Origin: 39-52-133 sp041488395
Lineage (GTDB): Bacteria > Pseudomonadota > Gammaproteobacteria > Burkholderiales > Gallionellaceae
DNA length: 18,444 nt
Assembly (NCBI GenBank): GCA_041488395.1
Contig: JBGPPE010000047.1
Span: 1-18,444, forward strand
Direction of reading: 5' to 3'
Shown one piece after another: positions 1 to 6,347 of this stretch (within the stretch, counting starts at the first letter, position 1; each line of letters opens with the position of its first letter). The notes under the pieces were generated by a model that did not search any database, was not told where the DNA came from, and was given only the letters and a program-made list of their open reading frames with translations. The translations under genes and the position numbers were made by a program.

Positions 1-2
1 AG

Positions 3-86
3 CGTGCCAAGGATATCGGCAGCGCAGCGGTGCTGGTAAGCCTGATCAATGTGGTGATCACCTGGGCTCTGATCCTCATCCCCTAA
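3..86 (+). CDS. dgkA: Diacylglycerol kinase DgkA, C-terminal end (partial)
   Basis: The frame is open from the window edge and ends at TAA 84-86, giving 27 residues that begin RAKDIGSAAVLVSLINVVIT. This matches the end of the small integral-membrane diacylglycerol kinase family, where the E. coli protein carries a very similar RAKDMGSAAV segment before its last transmembrane helix. The enzyme phosphorylates diacylglycerol to phosphatidic acid in the inner membrane. The visible part is the cytoplasmic loop motif plus the final hydrophobic helix. The start and catalytic glutamates lie outside the window. It is followed by a large palindrome that may end its transcript, then by a glycosyltransferase and a PAP2 phosphatase on the same strand. 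Confidence 0.85.
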   Translation, partial: RAKDIGSAAVLVSLINVVITWALILIP

Positions 87-92
87 TCATAG

Positions 93-178
93 GTAGGTCG
101 GGTTAGCGCAGCGTAACCCGACAAGCTGTTTGTATCTATCCGACATATGTCGGGTTACGCTGCGCTAACCCGACCTAC
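93..178. repeat. Perfect 31-bp inverted repeat pair (REP/BIME-like)
   Basis: The arms 93-123 and 148-178 are perfect reverse complements (GTAGGTCGGGTTAGCGCAGC at the start of the left arm) separated by 24 bases. Each arm is also a quasi-palindrome: CGGGTTA pairs with TAACCCG inside it. A smaller perfect palindrome, CGACATATGTCG, lies at 141-152. The motif resembles REP-type extragenic palindromes of many proteobacteria (recognised by eye). It lies directly after the dgkA stop codon and could act as a transcription or mRNA-stability boundary. There is no T-run typical of an intrinsic terminator. Confidence 0.8.
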
Positions 179-213
179 AAGGTTCGCCCCCCAAGTTCTC
201 GTCGTAACCCAAT

Positions 214-230
214 CTTCACGCAAATTTAAT
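214..230 (+). promoter_or_regulatory. Candidate OmpR/PmrA-class response-regulator box
   Basis: CTTCAC-N5-TTTAAT places two half-sites 11 bases apart, start to start. The second half fits the YTTAAK half-site of PmrA/QseB-type regulators exactly and the first fits it partly. It lies 34 bases upstream of the glycosyltransferase start. The spacing is the same as that of the CTTACAC repeats ahead of the response-regulator gene in this window. This is a weak, eye-based call. Confidence 0.25.
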
Positions 231-263
231 TCCTGTGTCATGTGCGCCTGAAATGATGCGCCC

Positions 264-1484
264 ATGAACACACCCAACCACACCTCCGCTGCGCAGCTCG
301 CCTCACCCTTGCATATCGCCATGGTGACCGAGACTTATCCACCCGAAGTGAATGGCGTGGCCATCACGGTCAAGCGCATGGTGGACGGCATGCGCGAGCG
401 CCAGCATCATGTGCAGCTGATCCGCCCGCGCCAGCACAAGCGGGATGTTGCGCTGCATGAGCATGGTTACGCCGAGATGCTGCTGGCGGGCATGCCGTTG
501 CCGGGCTACCCCGGGCTGAAAGCGGGCATGCCGGCGCGCGGCAAGCTGATACGGATGTGGCAGCAACAGCGCCCGGATGTCGTGCATATCGCGACCGAAG
601 GACCGCTGGGCTGGTCGGCCATGTCGGCCGCGCGCAAGCTGGGCATTCCCATTGCAACCGATTTCCACACCAATTTCCACAATTACAGCCGGCACTATGG
701 CGCGGCCTGGCTGAGCAAGCCGATTGCCGCCTATCTGCGCCATTTTCACAACAAGACCGATTGCACCATGGTGCCCACCGCAGAGCTGCAGCAAGAACTG
801 CAGCGCAGCGGCTACAAGAATGTGGCCGTAGTTTCGCGCGGCGTGGATACTGAACTGTTTCACCCGCGCAAACGCAGTGCTGCGCTGCGCCAGCAGTGGG
901 GCGTGGCGGACGACACGCCGGTGGTGATGCTGGTGAGCCGGCTGGCGGCGGAAAAAAATCTGCCGGTAGTGATCAATGCCTTTGAGCAAATGCGCATCGC
1001 CCGGCCCGACGCCAGGCTGGTGATGGTGGGCGATGGCCCGGCACGCGCGGCGCTGCAGCAGCAACACCCGCAGGTAATCTTTGCCGGCATGCGCACGGGT
1101 GAAGACCTTGCCACCCACTATGCGTCGGGCGACCTGTTCCTCTACCCCAGCCTGACCGAGACCTACGGCAACGTGACGGTGGAAGCCATGGCCAGCGGCC
1201 TGGCGGTACTGGCCTATGATTATGCCGCCGCACGCGAGCACATCCGCCATGATGTGAATGGCCTGCTCGCTCCCTTTGACGATGCATTTTCATTTATCGA
1301 TCAGGCCGTCGCCCTGATCCGCGTCCCCCATCGTGTTGAGCGCTTGCGCGCCCGGGCTCGCCAGTCGGTTGAACTGCTGACCTGGGCCAACATCATGGGG
1401 CAGCTGGAAAACGTGTTAGTTGATCTTGTGAACTCACCGGGAGCAAACCATGTCCAGACTGAACTATCGATTACAACAGATTAA
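264..1484 (+). CDS. GT4-family glycosyltransferase
   Basis: This 406-residue protein has the two-domain GT-B layout of glycosyltransferase family 4. The N-terminal acceptor domain opens with TETYPPEVNGVA (residues 22-33), a signature of alpha-mannosyltransferase/SqdX-like enzymes. The C-terminal donor-binding domain carries the EX7E motif in LTETYGNVTVEA (E299 and E307). Family members transfer a sugar from a nucleotide donor to lipid or sugar acceptors on the cytoplasmic face of the membrane; the substrate here cannot be read from sequence. The ATG at 264 has no strong Shine-Dalgarno, and a later start at residue 20 (MVTETYPP) is possible because many relatives begin close to this motif. Its last 35 bases overlap the PAP2 gene, so the two are probably co-expressed. 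With dgkA upstream, a glycolipid role is plausible. Confidence 0.88.
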   Translation: MNTPNHTSAAQLASPLHIAMVTETYPPEVNGVAITVKRMVDGMRERQHHVQLIRPRQHKRDVALHEHGYAEMLLAGMPLPGYPGLKAGMPARGKLIRMWQQQRPDVVHIATEGPLGWSAMSAARKLGIPIATDFHTNFHNYSRHYGAAWLSKPIAAYLRHFHNKTDCTMVPTAELQQELQRSGYKNVAVVSRGVDTELFHPRKRSAALRQQWGVADDTPVVMLVSRLAAEKNLPVVINAFEQMRIARPDARLVMVGDGPARAALQQQHPQVIFAGMRTGEDLATHYASGDLFLYPSLTETYGNVTVEAMASGLAVLAYDYAAAREHIRHDVNGLLAPFDDAFSFIDQAVALIRVPHRVERLRARARQSVELLTWANIMGQLENVLVDLVNSPGANHVQTELSITTD

Positions 1485-1983
1485 CGACTGGGATATCGAC
1501 CTGTGCCAGGCCTGCAATGACCTGAGCCGCAACCTGTCGTTGCGCATCACCTTCAAATGGATCAGCCGCCTCGGCGATGGCGTGTTCTGGTACATGCTGA
1601 TGCTCATCCTGCTGCTGCGCTACCAGGCGGAAGCCTTGCCAGCAGTGCTGCACATGCTGGCGGTGGGGCTGGTGTGCACGCTGCTGTACAAGCTGATCAA
1701 GCACAAGACCCTGCGCCCGCGCCCGTTCAACGTACACCCCAGCATCATCTGCAGCAGCCAGCCGCTCGACCAGTTCAGCTTCCCCTCCGGCCACACCCTG
1801 CATGCGGTGGCATTCAGCATCGTAGCGGTCGCTTACTTCCCGGCGCTGGCCTGGCTGGTAGTGCCGTTTACCCTGCTGGTAGGACTGTCGCGCCCGATAC
1901 TGGGTTTGCACTATCCCACCGATGTGCTGGCGGGGGCGTTGATCGGCTCGCTGCTGGCTGCGTTATCGTTCTATCTGGTTTAA
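1450..1983 (+). CDS. PAP2-family lipid phosphatase, membrane bound
   Basis: This 177-residue integral-membrane protein holds all three signatures of the PAP2 phosphatase superfamily: KX6RP at K84 to R91-P92, PSGH at 112-115, and SRX5HX3D with S147-R148, H154 and D158. Hydrophobic segments lie near 45-57, 64-82, 117-150 and 158-176. Family members remove phosphate from phosphatidic acid, undecaprenyl pyrophosphate or similar lipids at the periplasmic membrane face. The start at 1450 has GGGAG eight bases upstream and overlaps the end of the glycosyltransferase by 35 bases in another frame, so translation is probably coupled. A role opposite to DgkA (phosphatidate to diacylglycerol) or in undecaprenyl-phosphate recycling is possible; the sequence does not decide between them. 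Confidence 0.9.
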   Translation: MSRLNYRLQQINDWDIDLCQACNDLSRNLSLRITFKWISRLGDGVFWYMLMLILLLRYQAEALPAVLHMLAVGLVCTLLYKLIKHKTLRPRPFNVHPSIICSSQPLDQFSFPSGHTLHAVAFSIVAVAYFPALAWLVVPFTLLVGLSRPILGLHYPTDVLAGALIGSLLAALSFYLV

Positions 1984-1993
1984 AACCTTCCTG

Positions 1994-2015
1994 CCCGCTC
2001 CTGCAATTAGCGCTG
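1994..2015. repeat. REP-like half element (remnant)
   Basis: CCCGCTCCTGCAATTAGCGC, continuing to 2015, nearly matches 3224-3245 (CCCGCTCCTGCAACTAACGC), which is the right end of the complete palindrome farther on, including bases outside the stem. No partner arm is present, so this looks like half of an element left just after the PAP2 gene. Confidence 0.55.
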
Positions 2016-2095
2016 CGTGGAATAAAAGTGCTAATGGTCGCCTCTAAACGCACACATCAACTATTGCTCGCTGAGCCAGCCGCCACGCGTGCTGC

Positions 2096-2104
2096 TGCTA
2101 TAAT
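2096..2104 (+). promoter_or_regulatory. Extended -10 promoter for the PfkB-family kinase
   Basis: TGCTATAAT is a perfect extended -10 element, with TATAAT at 2099-2104, 35 bases ahead of the kinase start. No good -35 hexamer is found 16-18 bases upstream, which is acceptable for extended -10 promoters. It is the only strong candidate in the 156-base gap. Confidence 0.5.
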
Positions 2105-2139
2105 CGCCGCTCTCCTCACTCACTCAGGCAAGCGGCGTA

Positions 2140-3078
2140 ATGAAAGCACTCATCTGCGGTTCCATGGCTTACGACACCATCATGGTGTTCCACGATCAAT
2201 TCAAGAAGCACATCCTGCCCGAGCAGATTCATATTCTTAACGTGGCCTTCCTGGTGCCGGAGATGCGCCGCGAATACGGCGGCTGCGCCGGCAACATTGC
2301 CTACAACCTGCAGTTGCTGGGCGGCAACCCGCTGCTGATGGCGACCGTGGGCGAGGACTTCGCACCCTACGCCGCACGCCTGGAAAAGCTTGGCATCGCG
2401 CAGCAGCATTTGCGCCACGTAGCCGGTTCTTTCACCGGCCAGGCCTTTATCACCACCGATCTCGACGACAACCAGATCACCGCCTTTCACCCCGGCGCGA
2501 TGGGCATGTCGCACCTCAACCATGTGGCCGATGCCAGCGACGTAAGCATCGGCATTGTTTCGCCGGACGGGCGCGACGGCATGATCCAGCATGCGGAAGA
2601 ATTTGTCGCCGCCGGCATTCCGTTTGTGTTCGATCCCGGCCAGGGCATGCCGATGTTTAGCGGCGATGAGCTGAAGCGCTTCATCGAGCAGGCGACTTAT
2701 GTGACGGTGAACGACTACGAGGCCAGGCTGCTGCAGGAAAAAACCGGGCTGAAGCTGGAAGAAATTGCCAAATCGGTGCGCGCCCTGATCGTCACCCTCG
2801 GCGCGGACGGCTCGCTGATCTACGCCGATGGCAAACAGATCGCCATCCCCACGCCCAAGCCCGAAGCCGTGATCGACCCGACCGGTTGCGGTGATGCCTA
2901 CCGTGCCGGGTTGCTGTACGGCATCCAGCAGGGCTGGGATTGGGAAACCAGCGGCCGTCTGGCCTCGATGATGGGCTCGCTCAAGATTGCCAGCCGCGGC
3001 GGGCAGAACCACAAGCCGATGCGGCAGGAGCTGATGGATCTCTACCACAAACATTTCGGCAAGCGCATTGCCTTGTAA
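2140..3078 (+). CDS. PfkB-family carbohydrate/nucleoside kinase (adenosine kinase-like)
   Basis: This 312-residue protein has the ribokinase-fold hallmarks. There is an N-terminal GSMAYD strand (7-12), the substrate-side glycine motif GGCAGN (47-52), and the second PfkB signature DPTGCGDAYRAG, starting at D246 with the probable catalytic base D252. The length is normal for the family (about 300-345). These enzymes transfer the gamma-phosphate of ATP to a sugar or nucleoside hydroxyl in the cytosol. The overall look is that of bacterial adenosine kinase-like proteins usually annotated only as carbohydrate kinase family, so the substrate is left open. The gene stands alone: an extended -10 promoter lies 35 bases upstream and a REP-like palindrome follows its TAA. 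The Shine-Dalgarno (AAGCGG) is weak. Confidence 0.88.
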   Translation: MKALICGSMAYDTIMVFHDQFKKHILPEQIHILNVAFLVPEMRREYGGCAGNIAYNLQLLGGNPLLMATVGEDFAPYAARLEKLGIAQQHLRHVAGSFTGQAFITTDLDDNQITAFHPGAMGMSHLNHVADASDVSIGIVSPDGRDGMIQHAEEFVAAGIPFVFDPGQGMPMFSGDELKRFIEQATYVTVNDYEARLLQEKTGLKLEEIAKSVRALIVTLGADGSLIYADGKQIAIPTPKPEAVIDPTGCGDAYRAGLLYGIQQGWDWETSGRLASMMGSLKIASRGGQNHKPMRQELMDLYHKHFGKRIAL

Positions 3079-3104
3079 TTCCAATTGATTTTCAAAGCGA
3101 ATGC

Positions 3105-3245
3105 CCGGAAAATTTTTAGCCTGACATATGCAGGAGCGGGCCAGTGTCAACTCCACAAGGGCTTTAGCCCTTAGTGGATTGCCTGACTTTGTCATGCCCG
3201 CGAAAAGATGTTCGCGGGCATGACCCGCTCCTGCAACTAACGCTG
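3105..3245. repeat. Large REP-like palindrome, interrupted, with conserved flank
   Basis: The core hairpin is 3191-3204 (GTCATGCCCGCGAA) against 3211-3224, a perfect 14-bp stem with a 6-base loop. The outer arms GCAGGAGCGGG (3130-3140) and CCCGCTCCTGC (3224-3234) are also complementary, so the full element is an inverted pair. About 47 bases (3144-3190) separate the left outer arm from the core; they contain a second palindrome, AAGGGCT-TT-AGCCCTT (3157-3172), flanked by TCCAC/GTGGA. The outside motif CCGGAAAATTTTT (3105-3117) recurs, inverted, beside the copy at 14234-14312. The element lies between two co-directional genes and may end or protect transcripts. Confidence 0.75.
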
Positions 3246-3297
3246 TTTTTAATGATCCCGTGGTTGGGGATGACGAATATGTAACGAGAGGAACGCC

Positions 3298-5199
3298 TTG
3301 ACTGCGATACATGCTGCCCAGTTAGCTTTCTTTGCCCAGCACGCGCCATTCGACCGCATGGAACGCGAACACCTGCTGTGGATGCTGGAGCGCATGAAGC
3401 TGGGCTACTACGCCAAGGGCGAGGTGATCGTCGCACCGGAACAGGGCGCGGTGGCACGCTTCCTGATCATCAAGCAGGGCATGGTGCTGGGCGAGCAGAA
3501 CCTCGCCCAGGCGGCCGAGGCGGATACCTGGCTGGAACTGGCCGTGGGCGAGTGTTTCCCGCTGGGTGCACTGCTGGCCAATCGTCCTGTCGCGAGCGTC
3601 TACCGGGCCGGCAGCGATACCTTCTGTTACGAACTTGCCGCCGCGGACTTCTTGGAACTGATCGCCACGAGTGCCGCATTCCGCGACTTTTGCACGCGGC
3701 GTATCGCCAACCTGCTGGAACATTCCAAGCAGGTCATCCAGGCGCAGTACAGCCATTCCAGCGTCGAACAGCAGTCGCTGGCCAGCCCGCTGTCGGCGAT
3801 CATCCGGCGCGCACCGGTGACGTGCTCAGCCGACACCAGCGTGCGGCAAGCGCTGGAAGTCATGCGCGAGCAGCGCATCGGCTCGATGCTCGCGGCAGAT
3901 GCAGACGGCCGCCCACTCGGCATCCTGACCCTGCACGATGTGCTGGAGCGTATCGCGCTACCGCAGCTCGATCTCGAGCAGCCGGTCATGGCGGTGATGA
4001 GCACGCAGCTGACGAGCTTGCCACCACAGGCACTGGCGCACGAGGCAGCGTTGATGATGGCCAGGCACGGCTTCCGCCATGTGCTGGTGATCGAGAACGA
4101 ACGGCTGGTAGGCCTGGTATCGGAAAAGGATCTGTTTGCACTGCAGCGGGTCGGCCTGCGCCAGATCGGTTCAACCATCCGCCACGCCGAAACGCATGAG
4201 GTGCTGCAACAGGCGGCTGCCGACATCCGGCACATGGCGCACAACATGCTGGCGCAGGGTGTGGCACCGGAACATCTGACCCAGTTTGTCTCAACCTTCA
4301 ATGACCTGCTCACTGCCCGCATAGTCGAGCTGGAATGCAAGTCCAGTGGATTGACGAACACGCCGCTGCATGACGGAATGTGCTGGATGGCTTTGGGCTC
4401 GGAAGGGCGCTTCGAGCAGACACTGAACACCGACCAGGACAACGCCATCATCTTTGCAGTGCCGCCGGGCATGACAGCGGATCAGGCACGCGCACAACTA
4501 TTGCCGGTGGCCAGGCGCATCAATGAAACATTGGCGTTGTGCGGCTTCCCCTTGTGCAAAGGCGGGATCATGGCGAGCAACGCCAAGTGGTGTTTGTCGC
4601 TGGAAGAGTGGAAGCGCGCGTTCTCCGGCTGGATCAGTGGCGGTACGCCGGAAGCCTTGCTGCATGCGACCATCTTCTTCGATTTCCGCGCGCTCTACGG
4701 CGCGGATCACCTGGCCGAGGATCTGCGCGGCTGGCTGGCACGGGTTGCCAGCGACAATAGCCGTTTCCTGCACCTGATGGCTGAGAATGCGCTGCGCAAC
4801 CGTCCGCCACTGGGTGTGGTGCGCGACTTCGTGGTGGGCAAGGAAAACACCCTGGACCTCAAGCTGAACGGCATCACGCCGTTCGTGGATGCGGCGCGCA
4901 TCTTCAGCCTGGCGGCCGGGGTGACGCAGACGAACACCATCCAGCGTCTGCGCATGAGTGCGAAAAAAATGAATCTGCATGCTGCCGAGATCGACGCCTG
5001 GATCGATGCGTTGCTGTTCATCCAGGTGCTGCGCTTGCGCCATCATGACGAAGCGAGCGAGCGGGGGCTGGGCGAAGCTGCGCTGGACAATCGGATAGAC
5101 CCGGAACGCTTGAACGAGCTGGACCGGCGCATCCTGAAAGAGGCGTTCCGCCAGGCGCGCAAATTGCAGGCGCGGCTGGCGCTGGAGTATCACCTGTGA
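3298..5199 (+). CDS. cNMP-binding/CBS/DUF294 putative nucleotidyltransferase regulator
   Basis: This 633-residue cytosolic protein has four recognisable parts. Residues about 10-130 form a cyclic-nucleotide-binding-like domain. Residues about 160-285 are a pair of CBS domains, which bind adenine nucleotides. Residues about 330-470 are the DUF294 nucleotidyltransferase-like domain with GSEGR (367-371) and the metal-binding DQD (379-381), as in GlnD-type enzymes. The rest is the DUF294 C-terminal helical domain. The family has no settled activity; nucleotidylation of a partner protein in response to energy state is the usual proposal. The start is TTG at 3298, chosen because GAGAGG lies just upstream and the protein begins with family-like sequence. 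It overlaps the exonuclease gene by four bases and lies upstream of the ActP cassette, a layout known from acetate-permease clusters of other proteobacteria. Confidence 0.88.
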   Translation: MTAIHAAQLAFFAQHAPFDRMEREHLLWMLERMKLGYYAKGEVIVAPEQGAVARFLIIKQGMVLGEQNLAQAAEADTWLELAVGECFPLGALLANRPVASVYRAGSDTFCYELAAADFLELIATSAAFRDFCTRRIANLLEHSKQVIQAQYSHSSVEQQSLASPLSAIIRRAPVTCSADTSVRQALEVMREQRIGSMLAADADGRPLGILTLHDVLERIALPQLDLEQPVMAVMSTQLTSLPPQALAHEAALMMARHGFRHVLVIENERLVGLVSEKDLFALQRVGLRQIGSTIRHAETHEVLQQAAADIRHMAHNMLAQGVAPEHLTQFVSTFNDLLTARIVELECKSSGLTNTPLHDGMCWMALGSEGRFEQTLNTDQDNAIIFAVPPGMTADQARAQLLPVARRINETLALCGFPLCKGGIMASNAKWCLSLEEWKRAFSGWISGGTPEALLHATIFFDFRALYGADHLAEDLRGWLARVASDNSRFLHLMAENALRNRPPLGVVRDFVVGKENTLDLKLNGITPFVDAARIFSLAAGVTQTNTIQRLRMSAKKMNLHAAEIDAWIDALLFIQVLRLRHHDEASERGLGEAALDNRIDPERLNELDRRILKEAFRQARKLQARLALEYHL

Positions 5200-5903
5200 G
5201 AAATTGGCTGACGCGCTGGTTCGCCAGCAGGCCGCAACTGAACGCCCAGCAACAGCAGCGCCTGGCTGCATGGGCAGAACTGCCTGGCGCGAGTCTGACT
5301 TTGCCGGTCACGGAGGCCCGTTATGTCGTGGTGGATGTGGAGACCAGCGGACTGAATCTGCTGGAAGACCGGCTTATATCCATCGGGGCGGTGACAGTGG
5401 TGAATGGCAAGATCGCACTGGGCGACAGTTTCTACGTGGTACTGCAACAGCAGGCGGCCAGCGCAAAAGGAAATATCCTGCTGCACGGTATCGGCACCTC
5501 GGCGCAACTCGAAGGCGCACCGCCTGTCGAGACATTACTTGCTTTTCTCGACTACCTTGGCAAAGCACCACTCATCGCTTTTCACGTAACCTTCGATGAA
5601 ACGATGATCAGGCGGGCATTGCGCGAACATCTTGGATTTTCTTTCAAACATCCCTGGCTGGACCTGGCCTATGTAATGCCAGGCCTGAATCCGCCGCTGG
5701 CAAAAAAATACCGCGCGCTCGACGACTGGATCGGGCATTTCGGCATCCGCATCGATGTCCGCCATAACGCGCTGGCGGATGCCTTGGCCACAGCGCAACT
5801 GCTGCAGGTCGCCATTGCCCAGGCGGGCAAAAAGAACGTTACCGATTTTGCCGGCCTGCGCGATCTGGAAAAGGCGCAGCGCTGGGTAGACAGCGTAAGC
5901 TGA
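5196..5903 (+). CDS. DnaQ-like 3'-5' exonuclease (DEDDh family)
   Basis: This 235-residue protein carries the DEDDh exonuclease motifs: Exo I DVET with D47 and E49, Exo II around FD with D134, and Exo III H190-X4-D195. The preceding 40 residues are Gln/Ala rich and have no recognised domain. The fold is that of the DNA polymerase III epsilon subunit, but it lacks the polymerase-binding tail and is a stand-alone paralogue rather than the replicative dnaQ. The start is GTG at 5196 inside a GTGA overlap with the DUF294 gene, so translation is coupled. Pairing of a DUF294 protein with an epsilon-like exonuclease beside an acetate symporter recurs in proteobacteria; the link between nuclease and transport is unexplained. 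Its nucleic-acid or nucleotide substrate is unknown. Confidence 0.88.
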   Translation: MRNWLTRWFASRPQLNAQQQQRLAAWAELPGASLTLPVTEARYVVVDVETSGLNLLEDRLISIGAVTVVNGKIALGDSFYVVLQQQAASAKGNILLHGIGTSAQLEGAPPVETLLAFLDYLGKAPLIAFHVTFDETMIRRALREHLGFSFKHPWLDLAYVMPGLNPPLAKKYRALDDWIGHFGIRIDVRHNALADALATAQLLQVAIAQAGKKNVTDFAGLRDLEKAQRWVDSVS

Positions 5904-5946
5904 ATGTAAGGTTCCTGACGTAACCTCATCCTTTGTAGTAACGAGT

Positions 5947-6006
5947 GGGTCAGTGCACTGCACTTGGCCCGTGTTTGTCCAGGGTCAGGGTAGTTGCAAC
6001 TGACCC
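5947..6006 (+). promoter_or_regulatory. Leader inverted repeat ahead of the DUF485-actP operon
   Basis: GGGTCAGTGCA (5947-5957) pairs with TGCA-A-CTGACCC (5995-6006), leaving one bulged base, across a 37-base loop. A third GGGTCAG copy at 5983-5989 could compete for the same CTGACCC strand, allowing alternative foldings. The structure ends about 10 bases before the AAGGGAG ribosome-binding site (6016-6022). It could be an operator or a leader-RNA switch; no known riboswitch class was recognised. Confidence 0.35.
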
Positions 6007-6027
6007 GATTGATTTAAGGGAGCGAGT

Positions 6028-6345
6028 ATGTCTAATCCAAATATAAATTGGGCGGCGATTGATACCAACCCAAAGTTTCAGGCACTGCACCGCAAGAAAA
6101 CCATGTTCCTGTGGGGCTTGATGATCTTCTCAACCATCTATTATTTCCTGCTACCCATCGGTGCGGCTTATTACCAGGATCTGTTCAAGATCAAGGTGTG
6201 GGGCGTGGTCAACGTCGGCATCCTGTTCGCACTGTCCGAGTTCATCGTGGCATGGGCAATTGCTTTTGTGTATTCGAGGAAGGCCAATGCCGAATTCGAT
6301 GCAATGGCGCAAGAGATCATCAACGACTTTAAAGCAGGAGCATAA
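6028..6345 (+). CDS. DUF485 small membrane protein, ActP partner
   Basis: This 105-residue protein has two transmembrane helices (about 27-49 and 60-84) joined by a short charged loop, with a soluble N-terminus and an acidic-basic C-terminus. Length, layout and position immediately before actP match the DUF485 (YjcH-like) family, encoded beside the cation:acetate symporter in many proteobacteria, E. coli included. It probably associates with, or supports assembly of, the symporter in the inner membrane; the exact role is not established. The ATG at 6028 has a strong AAGGGAG ribosome-binding site. The gap to actP is two bases, so the two form one operon. It is a different family from the DUF4212 partner of the second symporter in this window. 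Confidence 0.85.
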   Translation: MSNPNINWAAIDTNPKFQALHRKKTMFLWGLMIFSTIYYFLLPIGAAYYQDLFKIKVWGVVNVGILFALSEFIVAWAIAFVYSRKANAEFDAMAQEIINDFKAGA

Positions 6346-6347
6346 AG

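Noticed and set aside
303..1250. A 315-codon minus-strand frame across the glycosyltransferase
   Set aside because: Antisense shadow with no domain, while the plus strand carries GT4 motifs.
5964..5980. Sigma54-like promoter (TTGGCCCG then TTGTC) ahead of the DUF485 gene
   Set aside because: The GG-to-GC distance is one base short and the -12 element reads GT instead of GC.
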